NCBI GenBank assembly: GCA_947599995.1
Contig: CANQFW010000030.1
Coordinates: 1 to 14,734, forward strand
DNA length: 14,734 bases
Direction: 5' to 3'
Origin: an uncultured Clostridia bacterium
Lineage (GTDB): Bacteria; Bacillota; Clostridia; TANB77; CAG-508
In this document: positions 1 to 7,257 of the stretch, piece after piece
How positions within the stretch are numbered: position 1 is the stretch's first letter
Layout: each line of letters begins with the position of its first letter
Program-made: the position numbers and the translations under genes
Notes under the pieces: generated by a model
Told to the model about the DNA's origin: nothing
Database searches by the model: none
Seen by the model: the letters and a program-made list of their open reading frames with translations, nothing else

Positions 1-152
1 CCTCTATGTGGATTGGCATTATAATTTTTATAAAAATCTTCTACTGCTTTTATTACACTAATTGGTTTTTGTGTTGTCGCACCACTATCTAAATATGTTA
101 TTTTTTTATTTTCTAAGATTGGAAAATCTTTTTTTATTTGTTCAATATTCAT
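1..152 (-). CDS. sufS: Cysteine desulfurase SufS, N-terminal part (runs off left edge)
   Basis: This is the first 50 codons of SufS, the PLP-dependent group II cysteine desulfurase that strips sulfur from L-cysteine and passes it to the SufBCD scaffold. The visible protein starts MNIEQIKKDFPILENKK, followed by YLDSGATTQKP and then NANPHRG. These are the characteristic N-terminal motifs of SufS/CsdA proteins ('YLDxxATxxKP' and the 'N.N.HRG' loop). The catalytic Lys and Cys lie outside the window. The ATG at 150-152 is preceded by GAAAGGA at good spacing. It is the last visible gene of the suf operon, 38 nt after the sufD stop. The family call is firm from motifs and context, but only the N-terminus is seen. 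Confidence 0.93.
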   Translation of the reverse strand, partial: MNIEQIKKDFPILENKKITYLDSGATTQKPISVIKAVEDFYKNYNANPHR

Positions 153-190
153 TTTAGTTTCCTTTCAATAATCAAATGTTAATTTCATTA

Positions 191-1246
191 TTAATCTAAT
201 CTTTCATCTATTTCATTTAGTATCTGCTCTCTTAGCTCCTCATCCTTTATATTTTCCAGTATTTTATTAAATCTTGCTCTAACCATTAATTTCATAGCTT
301 CTTTTAATTCAAATCCTCTACTCATAATATAAAATAATTCTTTTTCTCCTATTTTACCTGCAGAACTACTATGATTTCCTTCTACCTCTTCTTCAGAACA
401 TAAAAGCATTGGTAACGCTATTGATTTAGCAGTATCAGATAATAACATGCAAGCTTCATTTTCGTTTCCAGTTGCTTTTTTACAACCTTTTTTAAAATCA
501 ATAGTTCCTTTAAAATGTTTTCTTGATATATCTTTTAGAGCTCCTTGAACATCAATATTGATATTTGATTTTTCTCCTCTTAATTCTGCTATATAATTTA
601 AATCAAATAATTGTTTTTCTATTCCTAGATAAATTGTATTTAAATTGTTGTCTGCCTTTTCTCCTATTAAATTTGAATAATAATTTGTAATACTATTTTT
701 TCCGCCAAAATCTATAATTGTATAATTTACTTGTGCATTTTTTTCTAATATATTTTCAATGGCTAAAAAATTGTTAGAATTCATATTTATTAAATTTACA
801 ATTATAATGTTTAATTCGGAGTTTTCTTTTGCTAGTACTTTTATTATTCCATTATGCAAATATTCTTCATTATTTTCCGTTTCATATTTTAAAATTATTG
901 TCGATTTAGAATTTTCTTTTAATTCAATTTCAATATTTTCAAATAAAGTTCTATCTTCTTCATTCAGGTTAAAATTTATTTGATTTTTATTTTCTTTTTT
1001 ATCTTGGGCAATAATTTTTAATTTACAATTTGATTTTTCATTGACTAAATTAGTCCAATAATTACCTAGTCCATATGTTAACTCGGTATTTTTGGTATCT
1101 GAGCTTATTTCTATATTTTCTGATTCTTTAATTATATACACATTATTAAATTCTTCAATTATTTCTGGTATATTGATATCTTCAATTTTTATATTATTAA
1201 TATTAAAATTTTTTGAAGTTCTAACTGGCGTTTCATTTAAATTCAT
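191..1246 (-). CDS. sufD: Fe-S cluster assembly scaffold subunit SufD
   Basis: SufD pairs with SufB to form the SufBC2D scaffold on which Fe-S clusters are built in the cytoplasm. The protein has 351 residues. Its first half is divergent and rich in Asn, Glu and Lys. The C-terminal half carries the SufB/SufD beta-helix signature, with HSSSAGKIGEKELFYIMSRG near residues 292-311. The His in that motif corresponds to the conserved SufD histidine at the SufB-SufD interface. I chose the ATG at 1244-1246, not the one 21 nt upstream, because AAGAAGGGA lies about 6 nt before it while the upstream ATG has no Shine-Dalgarno. The gene follows sufB after 66 nt and precedes sufS. It could only be confused with SufB, but the complete SufB lies just upstream. 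Confidence 0.9.
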   Translation of the reverse strand: MNLNETPVRTSKNFNINNIKIEDINIPEIIEEFNNVYIIKESENIEISSDTKNTELTYGLGNYWTNLVNEKSNCKLKIIAQDKKENKNQINFNLNEEDRTLFENIEIELKENSKSTIILKYETENNEEYLHNGIIKVLAKENSELNIIIVNLINMNSNNFLAIENILEKNAQVNYTIIDFGGKNSITNYYSNLIGEKADNNLNTIYLGIEKQLFDLNYIAELRGEKSNINIDVQGALKDISRKHFKGTIDFKKGCKKATGNENEACMLLSDTAKSIALPMLLCSEEEVEGNHSSSAGKIGEKELFYIMSRGFELKEAMKLMVRARFNKILENIKDEELREQILNEIDERLD

Positions 1247-1312
1247 AATATTTCCCTTCTTTGACATTTTTCTACATTGTTATGAGCCAAAATTTTACTG
1301 TTCCTTCTAGTT

Positions 1313-2713
1313 TCATCCAATTGCTCCTTCTAATTCCAAATTAATTAAGTTATTCATTTCTACAGCATATTCTACTGGTAACTCTTTTGAAATAGGATAT
1401 GCAAATCCTCTTACTATCATAGCTTTTGCATCTTCTTCTGATAAACCTCTACTCATTAAATAGAATATAGTTTTATCACTAATTTTTCCAATTTTAGCTT
1501 CATGAGAAAATTCTACTTCGTCTGTTCTAATATCATTTGTTGGAATAGTATCTGATACAGAGATATCATCTAACATGAGTGATTCACACGATACAGAAGA
1601 TTTTGAATTTTTAGCAATCTCATTTATTCTAACCAAACTTCTATATGTGCATTTTCCACCATTTTTTGAAATTGATTTTGCATTTACAATACTTGATGTA
1701 TTAATAGCATTGTGTACAACTTTAAATCCATTATCTAAGTTTTGCCCTTTACCTGCAAAAGATATTCCTGTATACTCTGTTTTTGCACCTTCACCATTTA
1801 ATATGCTCATTGGATAAAGCATTGATATTTTAGATCCAAAAGAACCTGTTACCCATTCCATTTTTGCATTTTTTCCAACTATGGCTTTTTTAGTATTTAG
1901 GTTAAGCATATTTTTTGACCAATTTTCTATTGTTGAATATCTTAAGTAAGCATTATCCTTTACATATAATTCTACACAACCTGCATGTAAGTTAACTTTG
2001 TTGTATTTTGGTGCTGAACATCCTTCTATAAAATGAAGAGATGCTCCTTCATCTACTATGATTAATGTATGTTCAAATTGTCCTGACTCTGGTGAATTTA
2101 GTCTAAAATATGATTGAAGTGGAATTTCTACTTTAACTCCTTTAGGTACATACACAAATGATCCTCCTGACCAAACCGCTCCATGAAGTGCTACAAATTT
2201 ATGATCATATACAGGAACACATTTCATAAAATGGGCCTTTACTAGATCTGGATATTCCCTAACTGCTGTTTCCATATCAGTATATACTACTCCTTGTTCT
2301 AGTAGTTCTTTTTTCATACTATGATAAACTACTTCTGAATCATATTGAGCTCCAACTCCTGCTAATGATTTTTTTTCAGCTTCGGGAATTCCTAATTTAT
2401 CAAATGTATTCTTTATGTCGTCTGGTACATCATTCCATGAATTATTTAATTTTGTTTTTGGTTTTACATATGTTGCTATCTCGTCCATATTTAATTCTGA
2501 AATATCTGGTCCCCATGTTGGAACGTCTAATTTTTCATATACTTCCAATGCTTTTAATCTAAACATTCTCATCCATTCAGGATCATTTTTTTGTTTTGAT
2601 ATTTCTTGTATTATTTCTTTTGTTAAACCTTTTTTTATTTTAAAGTCATATTCGTCCTTATTTTTTATGTCGTAAATATTTCTATTTATTTCGTCTAATT
2701 TTGTTTTTGGCAT
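1313..2713 (-). CDS. sufB: Fe-S cluster assembly scaffold protein SufB
   Basis: SufB is the main scaffold of the SUF complex. It receives sulfur from SufS (directly or through SufU/SufE) and assembles the nascent cluster. At 466 residues it has the usual family length. It contains WSGGSFVYVPKGVKVEIPLQ (181-200) and the beta-helix core with EGCSAP (230-235). SCESL places Cys376 where the E. coli sulfur-acceptor Cys405 lies. The highly conserved tail has SHEAKIGKI (403-411), FYLMSRGLSEEDA and a KELPVEYAVEMN segment. AAGGAGAGG precedes the ATG. The 121-nt gap from sufC contains an 8-bp-arm stem-loop. Nothing looks degraded. The gene is intact and confidently assigned. Confidence 0.97.
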   Translation of the reverse strand: MPKTKLDEINRNIYDIKNKDEYDFKIKKGLTKEIIQEISKQKNDPEWMRMFRLKALEVYEKLDVPTWGPDISELNMDEIATYVKPKTKLNNSWNDVPDDIKNTFDKLGIPEAEKKSLAGVGAQYDSEVVYHSMKKELLEQGVVYTDMETAVREYPDLVKAHFMKCVPVYDHKFVALHGAVWSGGSFVYVPKGVKVEIPLQSYFRLNSPESGQFEHTLIIVDEGASLHFIEGCSAPKYNKVNLHAGCVELYVKDNAYLRYSTIENWSKNMLNLNTKKAIVGKNAKMEWVTGSFGSKISMLYPMSILNGEGAKTEYTGISFAGKGQNLDNGFKVVHNAINTSSIVNAKSISKNGGKCTYRSLVRINEIAKNSKSSVSCESLMLDDISVSDTIPTNDIRTDEVEFSHEAKIGKISDKTIFYLMSRGLSEEDAKAMIVRGFAYPISKELPVEYAVEMNNLINLELEGAIG

Positions 2714-2797
2714 TTTAGAATTTCCTCTCCTTAGCTTTACATTTTTTATTTTTGTGGCATACTACTATTATAAATTAGGAATTAGGTCATGTTGTTT

Positions 2798-2820
2798 AAA
2801 AACATAGATTCAATGTTTTT
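2798..2820 (-). other. Stem-loop in the sufC-sufB gap
   Basis: AAAAACAT (2798-2805) and ATGTTTTT (2813-2820) form a perfect 8-bp stem with a 7-nt loop in the 121-nt spacer after the sufC stop. On the transcribed (minus) strand the stem is followed by AAAC, not by a clean U-run, so it is not a convincing full terminator. A partial attenuator or an RNA-processing or stabilising stem between sufC and sufB is possible. Downstream of it, still before sufB, there is a TATAAT-like box next to a CCTAATTCCTAATT direct repeat. No good -35 box was found with it. Confidence 0.4.
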
Positions 2821-2834
2821 ATTTTGTTAGTTTG

Positions 2835-3575
2835 TTATTCTTTATATTTTGAATATCCATGTTCTTCAATTTGATCAGCTAATTCTTGTCCGCCAGTTTT
2901 TATAATTTTTCCATTTATTAAAACATGTACATAATCCACTTTTAAACTATGCAATATTTTTGTATTATGAGTTATAATTAACACAGCATTGTCATTATTT
3001 TTAAACATTTCTATACCTTTAGAAACTGTTTTTATTGCATCTACATCTAATCCTGAATCTGTTTCATCTAAAATTGCAAATTTAGGATTTAATACAAGCA
3101 TTTGCAAAATTTCGTTTTTCTTTTTTTCTCCTCCAGAAAATCCAACATTTAAGCTTCTTTCCATATTTTCTGGATTCATTTTAAGTTCTTCCATATATTT
3201 TTTCAATTCTTCTTTAAACTTGAAAATTTTTACTGGTTTCCCTGTTACCTTATTTTTAGCATATTTCAAAAAATTTGTTACTGATACTCCTGGAATTTCT
3301 TCTGGAAGTTGGAAAGACATAAACACCCCTCTCCTAGCTATTTCATCAGTTTTTAGATTCGTAATATCTTCTCCGTCAAATACAATATTTCCCGACTTTT
3401 TTTTATATACTGGGTTATTAAGTATGGCATTGGCCGTAGTAGTTTTTCCTGAGCCATTTGGTCCCATTATTACATGCACTTCACCTTTATTTATTTTTAA
3501 ATTAATTCCTTTTAAAATTTCTTTATCTCCTGCATTTACATATAAATTATTTATTTTTATTAACTCTTTACTCAT
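2835..3575 (-). CDS. sufC: Fe-S cluster assembly ATPase SufC
   Basis: SufC is the soluble ABC-type ATPase that drives conformational change of the SufBD scaffold. It is not a transporter. Motifs in its 246 residues are: Walker A GPNGSGKT (38-45), Q-loop in SFQLPEEIPG (87-96), ABC signature FSGGE (146-150), Walker B FAILDE (166-171), the SufC-typical D-loop TDSGLDVDA (172-180) and H-loop His203. The length matches the family. The start ATG has only a weak Shine-Dalgarno (AGAAAG), and no alternative in-frame start exists before an upstream stop. It lies 92 nt after the regulator gene with no clear promoter in between, so it is most likely co-transcribed with it. Confidence 0.96.
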   Translation of the reverse strand: MSKELIKINNLYVNAGDKEILKGINLKINKGEVHVIMGPNGSGKTTTANAILNNPVYKKKSGNIVFDGEDITNLKTDEIARRGVFMSFQLPEEIPGVSVTNFLKYAKNKVTGKPVKIFKFKEELKKYMEELKMNPENMERSLNVGFSGGEKKKNEILQMLVLNPKFAILDETDSGLDVDAIKTVSKGIEMFKNNDNAVLIITHNTKILHSLKVDYVHVLINGKIIKTGGQELADQIEEHGYSKYKE

Positions 3576-3667
3576 TGCTATAGCTCGCTTTCTACCTTAT
3601 AAAGGTTACTTGCTCTCCCTTCTTTATTTAATTTATTTTTTACTGATTTATTATTTAATATTATTAA

Positions 3668-4138
3668 TTAAATTATGTTTTCTGCATTTGTTTTCCTAGT
3701 TCTTCTTCTCAAACATGTTATGCACTTTTCTTTATTTATATCATATCCACATTCTAGACTATATAAACCCAGAGTTTTATGTGTATACACAGCTATTTTG
3801 TTTAATGTTTCGTCTTCCAATGTTGCTTTTACTTTTGTTGCCTCCTTCTCTGCCATCTTTTCATCTAGACCAAGTATTTCATAAAAAAATATGTACATTA
3901 TGTCATATGCCTCTAATATCTTTTTTGCTTCTTGTTCGCCTTTGTGTGTAAGTGATATATTTTTATATGCTTCATAGTCTACTAGTCCTTCTGATTTCAA
4001 ATTATTTATTGCATAGTTTACTGTTGGTTTGGTTTTATGTAATTTATTTGCTATATCGGTTACTCTTACTTGATCTTCCTTTTTTTGTAGAATATATATT
4101 GTTTTTAAATATTCTTCTTGTACATTTGATAAATTCAT
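3668..4138 (-). CDS. DtxR/MntR-fold transcriptional regulator heading the suf operon, with C-terminal Cys cluster
   Basis: A 156-residue protein. Residues 1-70 form the DtxR/MntR winged helix: an EEYLKTIYIL N-terminal helix, then RVTDIANKLHKTKPTVNYAINNLKSEGLVDYE with the recognition helix near 36-49. A dimerisation region follows (about 71-112). By alignment from memory with B. subtilis MntR (ligands D8, E11, H77, E99, E102, H103), position 11 is Lys, position 77 is Tyr or Asp, and the usual 'E-H' pair is Lys-Ala. The classic metal site therefore looks mostly lost. Instead the tail has Cys130, Cys139 and Cys142 (C-X8-C-X2-C) followed by a basic end. I infer an Fe-S, zinc or redox sensor that controls suf and itself. 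The ATG at 4136-4138 was chosen because AAGGAG sits 6 nt upstream. A longer start would put the operator inside the coding region. No specific gene name is justified. Confidence 0.85.
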   Translation of the reverse strand: MNLSNVQEEYLKTIYILQKKEDQVRVTDIANKLHKTKPTVNYAINNLKSEGLVDYEAYKNISLTHKGEQEAKKILEAYDIMYIFFYEILGLDEKMAEKEATKVKATLEDETLNKIAVYTHKTLGLYSLECGYDINKEKCITCLRRRTRKTNAENII

Positions 4139-4152
4139 TATTTTCTCCTTTT

Positions 4153-4170
4153 TGTTAGAGTACTCTAACA
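4153..4170. promoter_or_regulatory. Perfect 18-bp palindromic operator at the suf operon start site
   Basis: TGTTAGAGTACTCTAACA is a perfect palindrome. It begins where the -10 box of the suf promoter ends, so it covers the expected transcription start. It lies 14 nt before the regulator start codon. TTAG...CTAA half-sites resemble the general shape of DtxR-family operators, although the spacing differs from the classical DtxR box. A bound dimer here would block RNA polymerase, so autorepression of the whole regulator-sufCBDS operon is the simplest reading. The palindrome is directly visible; the identity of the binder is inferred. Confidence 0.75.
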
Positions 4171-4198
4171 TTATAGTACGTTATTACATAAAAGTCAA
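4170..4198 (-). promoter_or_regulatory. Sigma-A promoter of the suf operon
   Basis: On the minus strand the -35 box TTGACT (4193-4198) and -10 box TATAAT (4170-4175) are separated by exactly 17 bp. This is nearly consensus for vegetative sigma-A. The start site would fall inside the palindrome that follows at once. It drives the regulator gene and, by gene spacing, sufC, sufB, sufD and sufS. Confidence 0.85.
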
Positions 4199-4230
4199 TA
4201 TTATACTAAAAAATGGAATTAATATTTATC

Positions 4231-4278
4231 TTTTACTGAAAGTCTATCGTTTTCAACGATGACTTTCCTAGAGTAAAA
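4231..4278. repeat. Long unexplained hairpin between the tatD operon terminator and the suf promoter
   Basis: Three nested arm pairs are visible: TTTTACT (4231-4237) with AGTAAAA (4272-4278), GAAAGTC (4238-4244) with GACTTTC (4261-4267), and ATCGTT (4246-4251) with AACGAT (4255-4260). The loop is TTC and there are small bulges (one T, and CTAG). Neither strand has a U-run directly after the stem, so it is not a standard terminator. It directly abuts the preceding terminator's U-run on the minus strand. It could be a dispersed palindrome, a backup 3'-end structure or a protein-binding site. Confidence 0.55.
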
Positions 4279-4312
4279 AAAAATCTATAGAATTTAGACT
4301 CTACAGATTTTT
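4275..4312 (-). terminator. Rho-independent terminator of the WG-acpS-tatD operon
   Basis: On the minus strand, a 13-position stem (4300-4312 with 4279-4291, one mismatch) closes an 8-nt loop. It is followed by a run of nine Ts (complement of A at 4275-4283). It lies 33 nt after the small ORF downstream of tatD and cleanly ends that operon before the suf promoter. Confidence 0.85.
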
Positions 4313-4344
4313 CTTTATTGATTATATAATCATTTATTTACCTT

Positions 4345-4482
4345 TTAAATATTTTTGTTATTTTCCTTTTCATCTTCTTTATGCTCATCACAAGTTTCCT
4401 TCTTTTTCTTCAAAATTCCATTAATAGAATTCAAAATATCATCAAAATTCTCATCAAAATCATCTTTATTATAAGTAAGCAT
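4345..4482 (-). CDS. Small charged protein of 45 residues downstream of tatD
   Basis: I do not recognise this gene. It starts MLTYNKDDFDENFDDILNSI and ends in a Lys/Glu/Asn-rich tail (KKKKETCDEHKEDEKENNKNI region) with a single Cys. The first half is acidic and may form an amphipathic helix; the second half is highly charged and probably disordered. There is no membrane segment or signal peptide. The case for a real gene is a clear GGAGG 8 nt before the ATG, a start 16 nt after the tatD stop (4499), and its place just before the operon terminator. The sequence is of low complexity, so chance is not excluded. Confidence 0.6.
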   Translation of the reverse strand: MLTYNKDDFDENFDDILNSINGILKKKKETCDEHKEDEKENNKNI

Positions 4483-4498
4483 ATCAATAACCTCCACT

Positions 4499-5281
4499 CT
4501 AACACAAATTAAAAACCTTCATAGCATTTTCATATGTAGCACTAGCAATTTTTTCTGGCTTCTCACCTTTGATTTCTGCAATCTTATTTACAATGTATTT
4601 CAAATTACTAGAATCATTCCTACTGCCCCTTACTGGCTCAGGAGCAAGATACGGAGAGTCAGTTTCTATCAGGATCTTATCCATAGGAACCATTTGTACA
4701 ATTTCACTGGCATTCTTAGAGTTTTTAAAAGTACAGGTTCCACCAAAAGCAATATATAAACCATTATCCAATCCATGCTTTACAAGTTCCCTATTAAAGG
4801 GACAACAATGCAAAATTCCACCATTTTTAATCTTCACTTCATTTTTTATTATTCCGATAGTATCATCGATAGCATCTCTTGTATGAATCGAAATAGGAAG
4901 TCCCAATCCGTTAGCTAATTCTATCTGTGCAATAAAGGCATACTTCTGCATATCCTTATTTTCACTATTCCAATGATAATCCAATCCTATCTCCCCAATA
5001 GCAACAACTTTTTCAGATTTAGAACACAATTCTTCTATCTTTGTAAGTATCAAATTAATTTTTTTCTCCGAATCAGGTATTTCGCTTGGATGAATACCAC
5101 AAGTAGCATAAATAAAATCATACATTTTTGCGAGCTCAATAGATTCACAAGAAGTCTCAATATTACATCCCACATTAACACATTTAGTAACACCGGATTC
5201 GTTTATATGTTTTATAACCAAGTCCCTATCATCATTAAATCTCACATCATCATAATGAGCATGAGTATCAAAAAATTCCAT
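4499..5281 (-). CDS. tatD: TatD-family metal-dependent DNase
   Basis: A 260-residue TIM-barrel metallohydrolase of the TatD family. Members are Mg2+/Mn2+-dependent 3'-5' exonucleases linked to DNA repair and quality control. All expected ligands are visible: H7 and H9 in FDTHAHYDD, E97 in AIGEIGLDYHW, H133 in PISIHTRDA, H158 in GILHCC, and D208 in LIETDSPYLAPEP. I chose the ATG at 5279-5281 because GGGAGG lies 9 nt upstream and the protein then begins directly with the metal motif. Starting 48 nt earlier would add a stretch (YQKYLYCKAHGRLGF) with no family counterpart. It follows acpS after 51 nt in the same operon. Confidence 0.95.
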   Translation of the reverse strand: MEFFDTHAHYDDVRFNDDRDLVIKHINESGVTKCVNVGCNIETSCESIELAKMYDFIYATCGIHPSEIPDSEKKINLILTKIEELCSKSEKVVAIGEIGLDYHWNSENKDMQKYAFIAQIELANGLGLPISIHTRDAIDDTIGIIKNEVKIKNGGILHCCPFNRELVKHGLDNGLYIAFGGTCTFKNSKNASEIVQMVPMDKILIETDSPYLAPEPVRGSRNDSSNLKYIVNKIAEIKGEKPEKIASATYENAMKVFNLC

Positions 5282-5332
5282 AAAACCTAACCTCCCATGT
5301 GCTTTACAATATAGATATTTTTGATACAAATC

Positions 5333-5710
5333 TTAACTTAAGAACAAAACAACTGCACTAGCCACAGCATACTCCTTACAATGTGAAATGCTAACATCTA
5401 TATTTGCAACACGACTACTATCTAATCCCAAAATACTGACAAGAGGCCTCCCATTCTTATCATTTAAACATTCAATGTCATTCCAACAAATCTGATACTT
5501 ATCCTTAAATTCACTAGAAATCGCTTTAAAAACAGCCTCTTTGACAGCAAATCTTCCAGCAAAATGCTGATACCTAGAATTTCCTCTAGAATTACAATAA
5601 TCTATTTCCTTTTCTGTGTAAACTCTACTTAAAAATCTTCCACCTAGTTCCTCAATACTCTGCTTAATTCTTGAAATTTCAATTATATCCGTACCACAAG
5701 CTATCCTCAT
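5333..5710 (-). CDS. acpS: Holo-[acyl-carrier-protein] synthase AcpS
   Basis: AcpS transfers 4'-phosphopantetheine from CoA to a serine of acyl carrier protein, making it active for fatty acid synthesis in the cytoplasm. The 125-residue protein has the standard length for the group I (trimeric) enzyme. It contains GTDIIEISRI with Mg2+ ligand D8, and FAGRFAVKEAVFKA with E58 and the signature lysine K57. The C-terminal strand VSISHCKEYAVASAV is also typical. AGGTGA precedes the ATG. The gene lies 28 nt after the WG-repeat gene and 51 nt before tatD, so it is the middle of this operon. Confidence 0.96.
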   Translation of the reverse strand: MRIACGTDIIEISRIKQSIEELGGRFLSRVYTEKEIDYCNSRGNSRYQHFAGRFAVKEAVFKAISSEFKDKYQICWNDIECLNDKNGRPLVSILGLDSSRVANIDVSISHCKEYAVASAVVLFLS

Positions 5711-5738
5711 GTTTCACCTACTTTATTTATTATCATAT

Positions 5739-7253
5739 TTATTTTTCACAATAATAATTCATATTTAAATCAACCCCAAGATGATATTTTCCAATAAAAT
5801 CAATCACTAAGTTATTTTCCAAATTATATGTTGGCTCTATTACAATATTTCCTTTTGCATCAATTGCCCCCCAAAGTCCGCCACTTTTTACAGCAGCATA
5901 TCCATATTCATTTTGCTCTGTTGCATCGTCGTAAATATAATCCACTACTACTTCATTTTTCTCATTTATAAAACCGTACTTTCCATCTTTTTTACTTAGA
6001 GCAATTGTATTTGTTTTAAATATTTCAAAAATAGTCTTTTCCTCAAATTTAAAATTATAGTATTTATATTCACCATCAACTTTAAGTTTCATATAGCCTT
6101 TATCTGTATTTATATCAGATAAAATACCTTTTAATTTTACATTAAAATTAATATCCATAATTGTAGAATTATAATCCTTATCTTCTGCTACATATATTCC
6201 AGCTTTTGAATCATAATAAATATCATTATATTCAAATGGGATCTTAATTTCCTCATTTTCTGCAATAACACCACATAGCCCATCTTTTAATGCCATATAG
6301 TAATTTTTATTTATTTCTTTTAAATTTTCATATTTTGGTTCTATAATGACATTTTTTTCAAAATTCATTAGTCCATATTTACCATTTTTCTTAAATACAA
6401 TTCCAGATGTAGAAATTTGAGTTATCTCATCAAACCCTTCATCTAATATAATATCTCCATTAGCATTAATTAGCTTCTGCTTTTCATCTTCTCGAATGAC
6501 AAAATAGTTTTCACTATACATATTATCTATCTTACTATATTTATTTTCTAAAATCTGTTTACCTGAAAAACTAAATACTCCATATTTTCCTTCATTATTT
6601 ACAGTGATATATCCTTCTTTATAATCTTTTCCCAAAGCCGAAATTTCAGTATAATTTGCATCAAAAACCTTCACTCCCGTATTGTTCACAAGGCCAACTA
6701 GCCCATTTTTCTTAATTATTAAGCTATTTTTAATTCCTTTTAAAGTATCTATTGATTCATATTCTGGCGCTAGAATTTCATTTCCATCTATATTTATTAA
6801 TCCCCATAGTCCGTCTTTTTCTACTTTTAAAACATTCTCTTCATACCAAATATTCTTGCTTTCGTCATAATTTTCCAGAGCTTCTATTTTCTCATATTTT
6901 GTAAAAATTTGCTCATTTTTGCTATTTACCGCTTTAGTCTTATAACTTCCATCTTCTTCATTTACATCGTAAGTACATAAAAAAACATCCTTGCTACTAT
7001 CAGGAACAATTACCATTTCTTGATACATCGGCTCTATTGTAAAATCTCCATTTGAGTTTAAAACTCCCCATTTATCATCTTTATATACAGCAAAATAACT
7101 TGTTGCTCCGACATTTTGCGTATTTTTTGCGCCTTTAATTAAATTTTTAATTAAGAAAATACACATTACTATTACAACCAAAGCAATTATCACTGCAAAA
7201 ACCTTCGCATAATTCAATTGTGCTTCCCCATTATATCTTTTACCTTTACTCAT
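5739..7253 (-). CDS. Membrane-anchored WG-repeat protein
   Basis: From the ATG at 7251-7253 the protein has 504 residues. A short basic N-terminus and one hydrophobic helix (about 16-39) are followed by roughly ten tandem WG repeats of about 45-50 residues. Examples are KWGVLNSNGDFTIEPMY, LWGLINIDGNEILAPEY, KYGLMNFEKNVIIEPKY and LWGAIDAKGNIVIEPTY. Such repeats form beta-propeller-like or solenoid surfaces thought to bind partners. With the N-terminal anchor the repeats should face outside. There is no catalytic motif, and the function is unknown. The start is uncertain: a GTG at 7263-7265 in the same frame adds four residues and is closer to a strong Shine-Dalgarno (AAGGAGG, 7292-7298), which is separated from either start by a hairpin. 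It is the first gene of the acpS-tatD operon. Confidence 0.85.
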   Translation of the reverse strand: MSKGKRYNGEAQLNYAKVFAVIIALVVIVMCIFLIKNLIKGAKNTQNVGATSYFAVYKDDKWGVLNSNGDFTIEPMYQEMVIVPDSSKDVFLCTYDVNEEDGSYKTKAVNSKNEQIFTKYEKIEALENYDESKNIWYEENVLKVEKDGLWGLINIDGNEILAPEYESIDTLKGIKNSLIIKKNGLVGLVNNTGVKVFDANYTEISALGKDYKEGYITVNNEGKYGVFSFSGKQILENKYSKIDNMYSENYFVIREDEKQKLINANGDIILDEGFDEITQISTSGIVFKKNGKYGLMNFEKNVIIEPKYENLKEINKNYYMALKDGLCGVIAENEEIKIPFEYNDIYYDSKAGIYVAEDKDYNSTIMDINFNVKLKGILSDINTDKGYMKLKVDGEYKYYNFKFEEKTIFEIFKTNTIALSKKDGKYGFINEKNEVVVDYIYDDATEQNEYGYAAVKSGGLWGAIDAKGNIVIEPTYNLENNLVIDFIGKYHLGVDLNMNYYCEK

Positions 7254-7257
7254 AGCT

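Noticed and set aside
2770..2790. Direct repeat ATTAGGAATTAGG upstream of sufB as a DtxR-type operator
   Set aside because: It is not palindromic and does not resemble the half-site spacing of the clear palindrome at 4153-4170; in such AT-rich DNA the similarity is weak.
3576..3625. Possible third hairpin-spaced Shine-Dalgarno, before sufC (AAGGGAG, then ACCTT-TAT-AAGGT, then ATG)
   Set aside because: The stem is only 5 bp, the remaining distance after folding is still about 30 nt, and AGAAAG closer to the ATG can serve as a weak Shine-Dalgarno.
2989..3699. Long open frame (236 codons) on the plus strand opposite sufC
   Set aside because: It is fully antisense to a gene with complete ABC ATPase motifs, has no Shine-Dalgarno support, and its hydrophobic, Phe/Ser-rich product is what AT-rich complementary codons produce.
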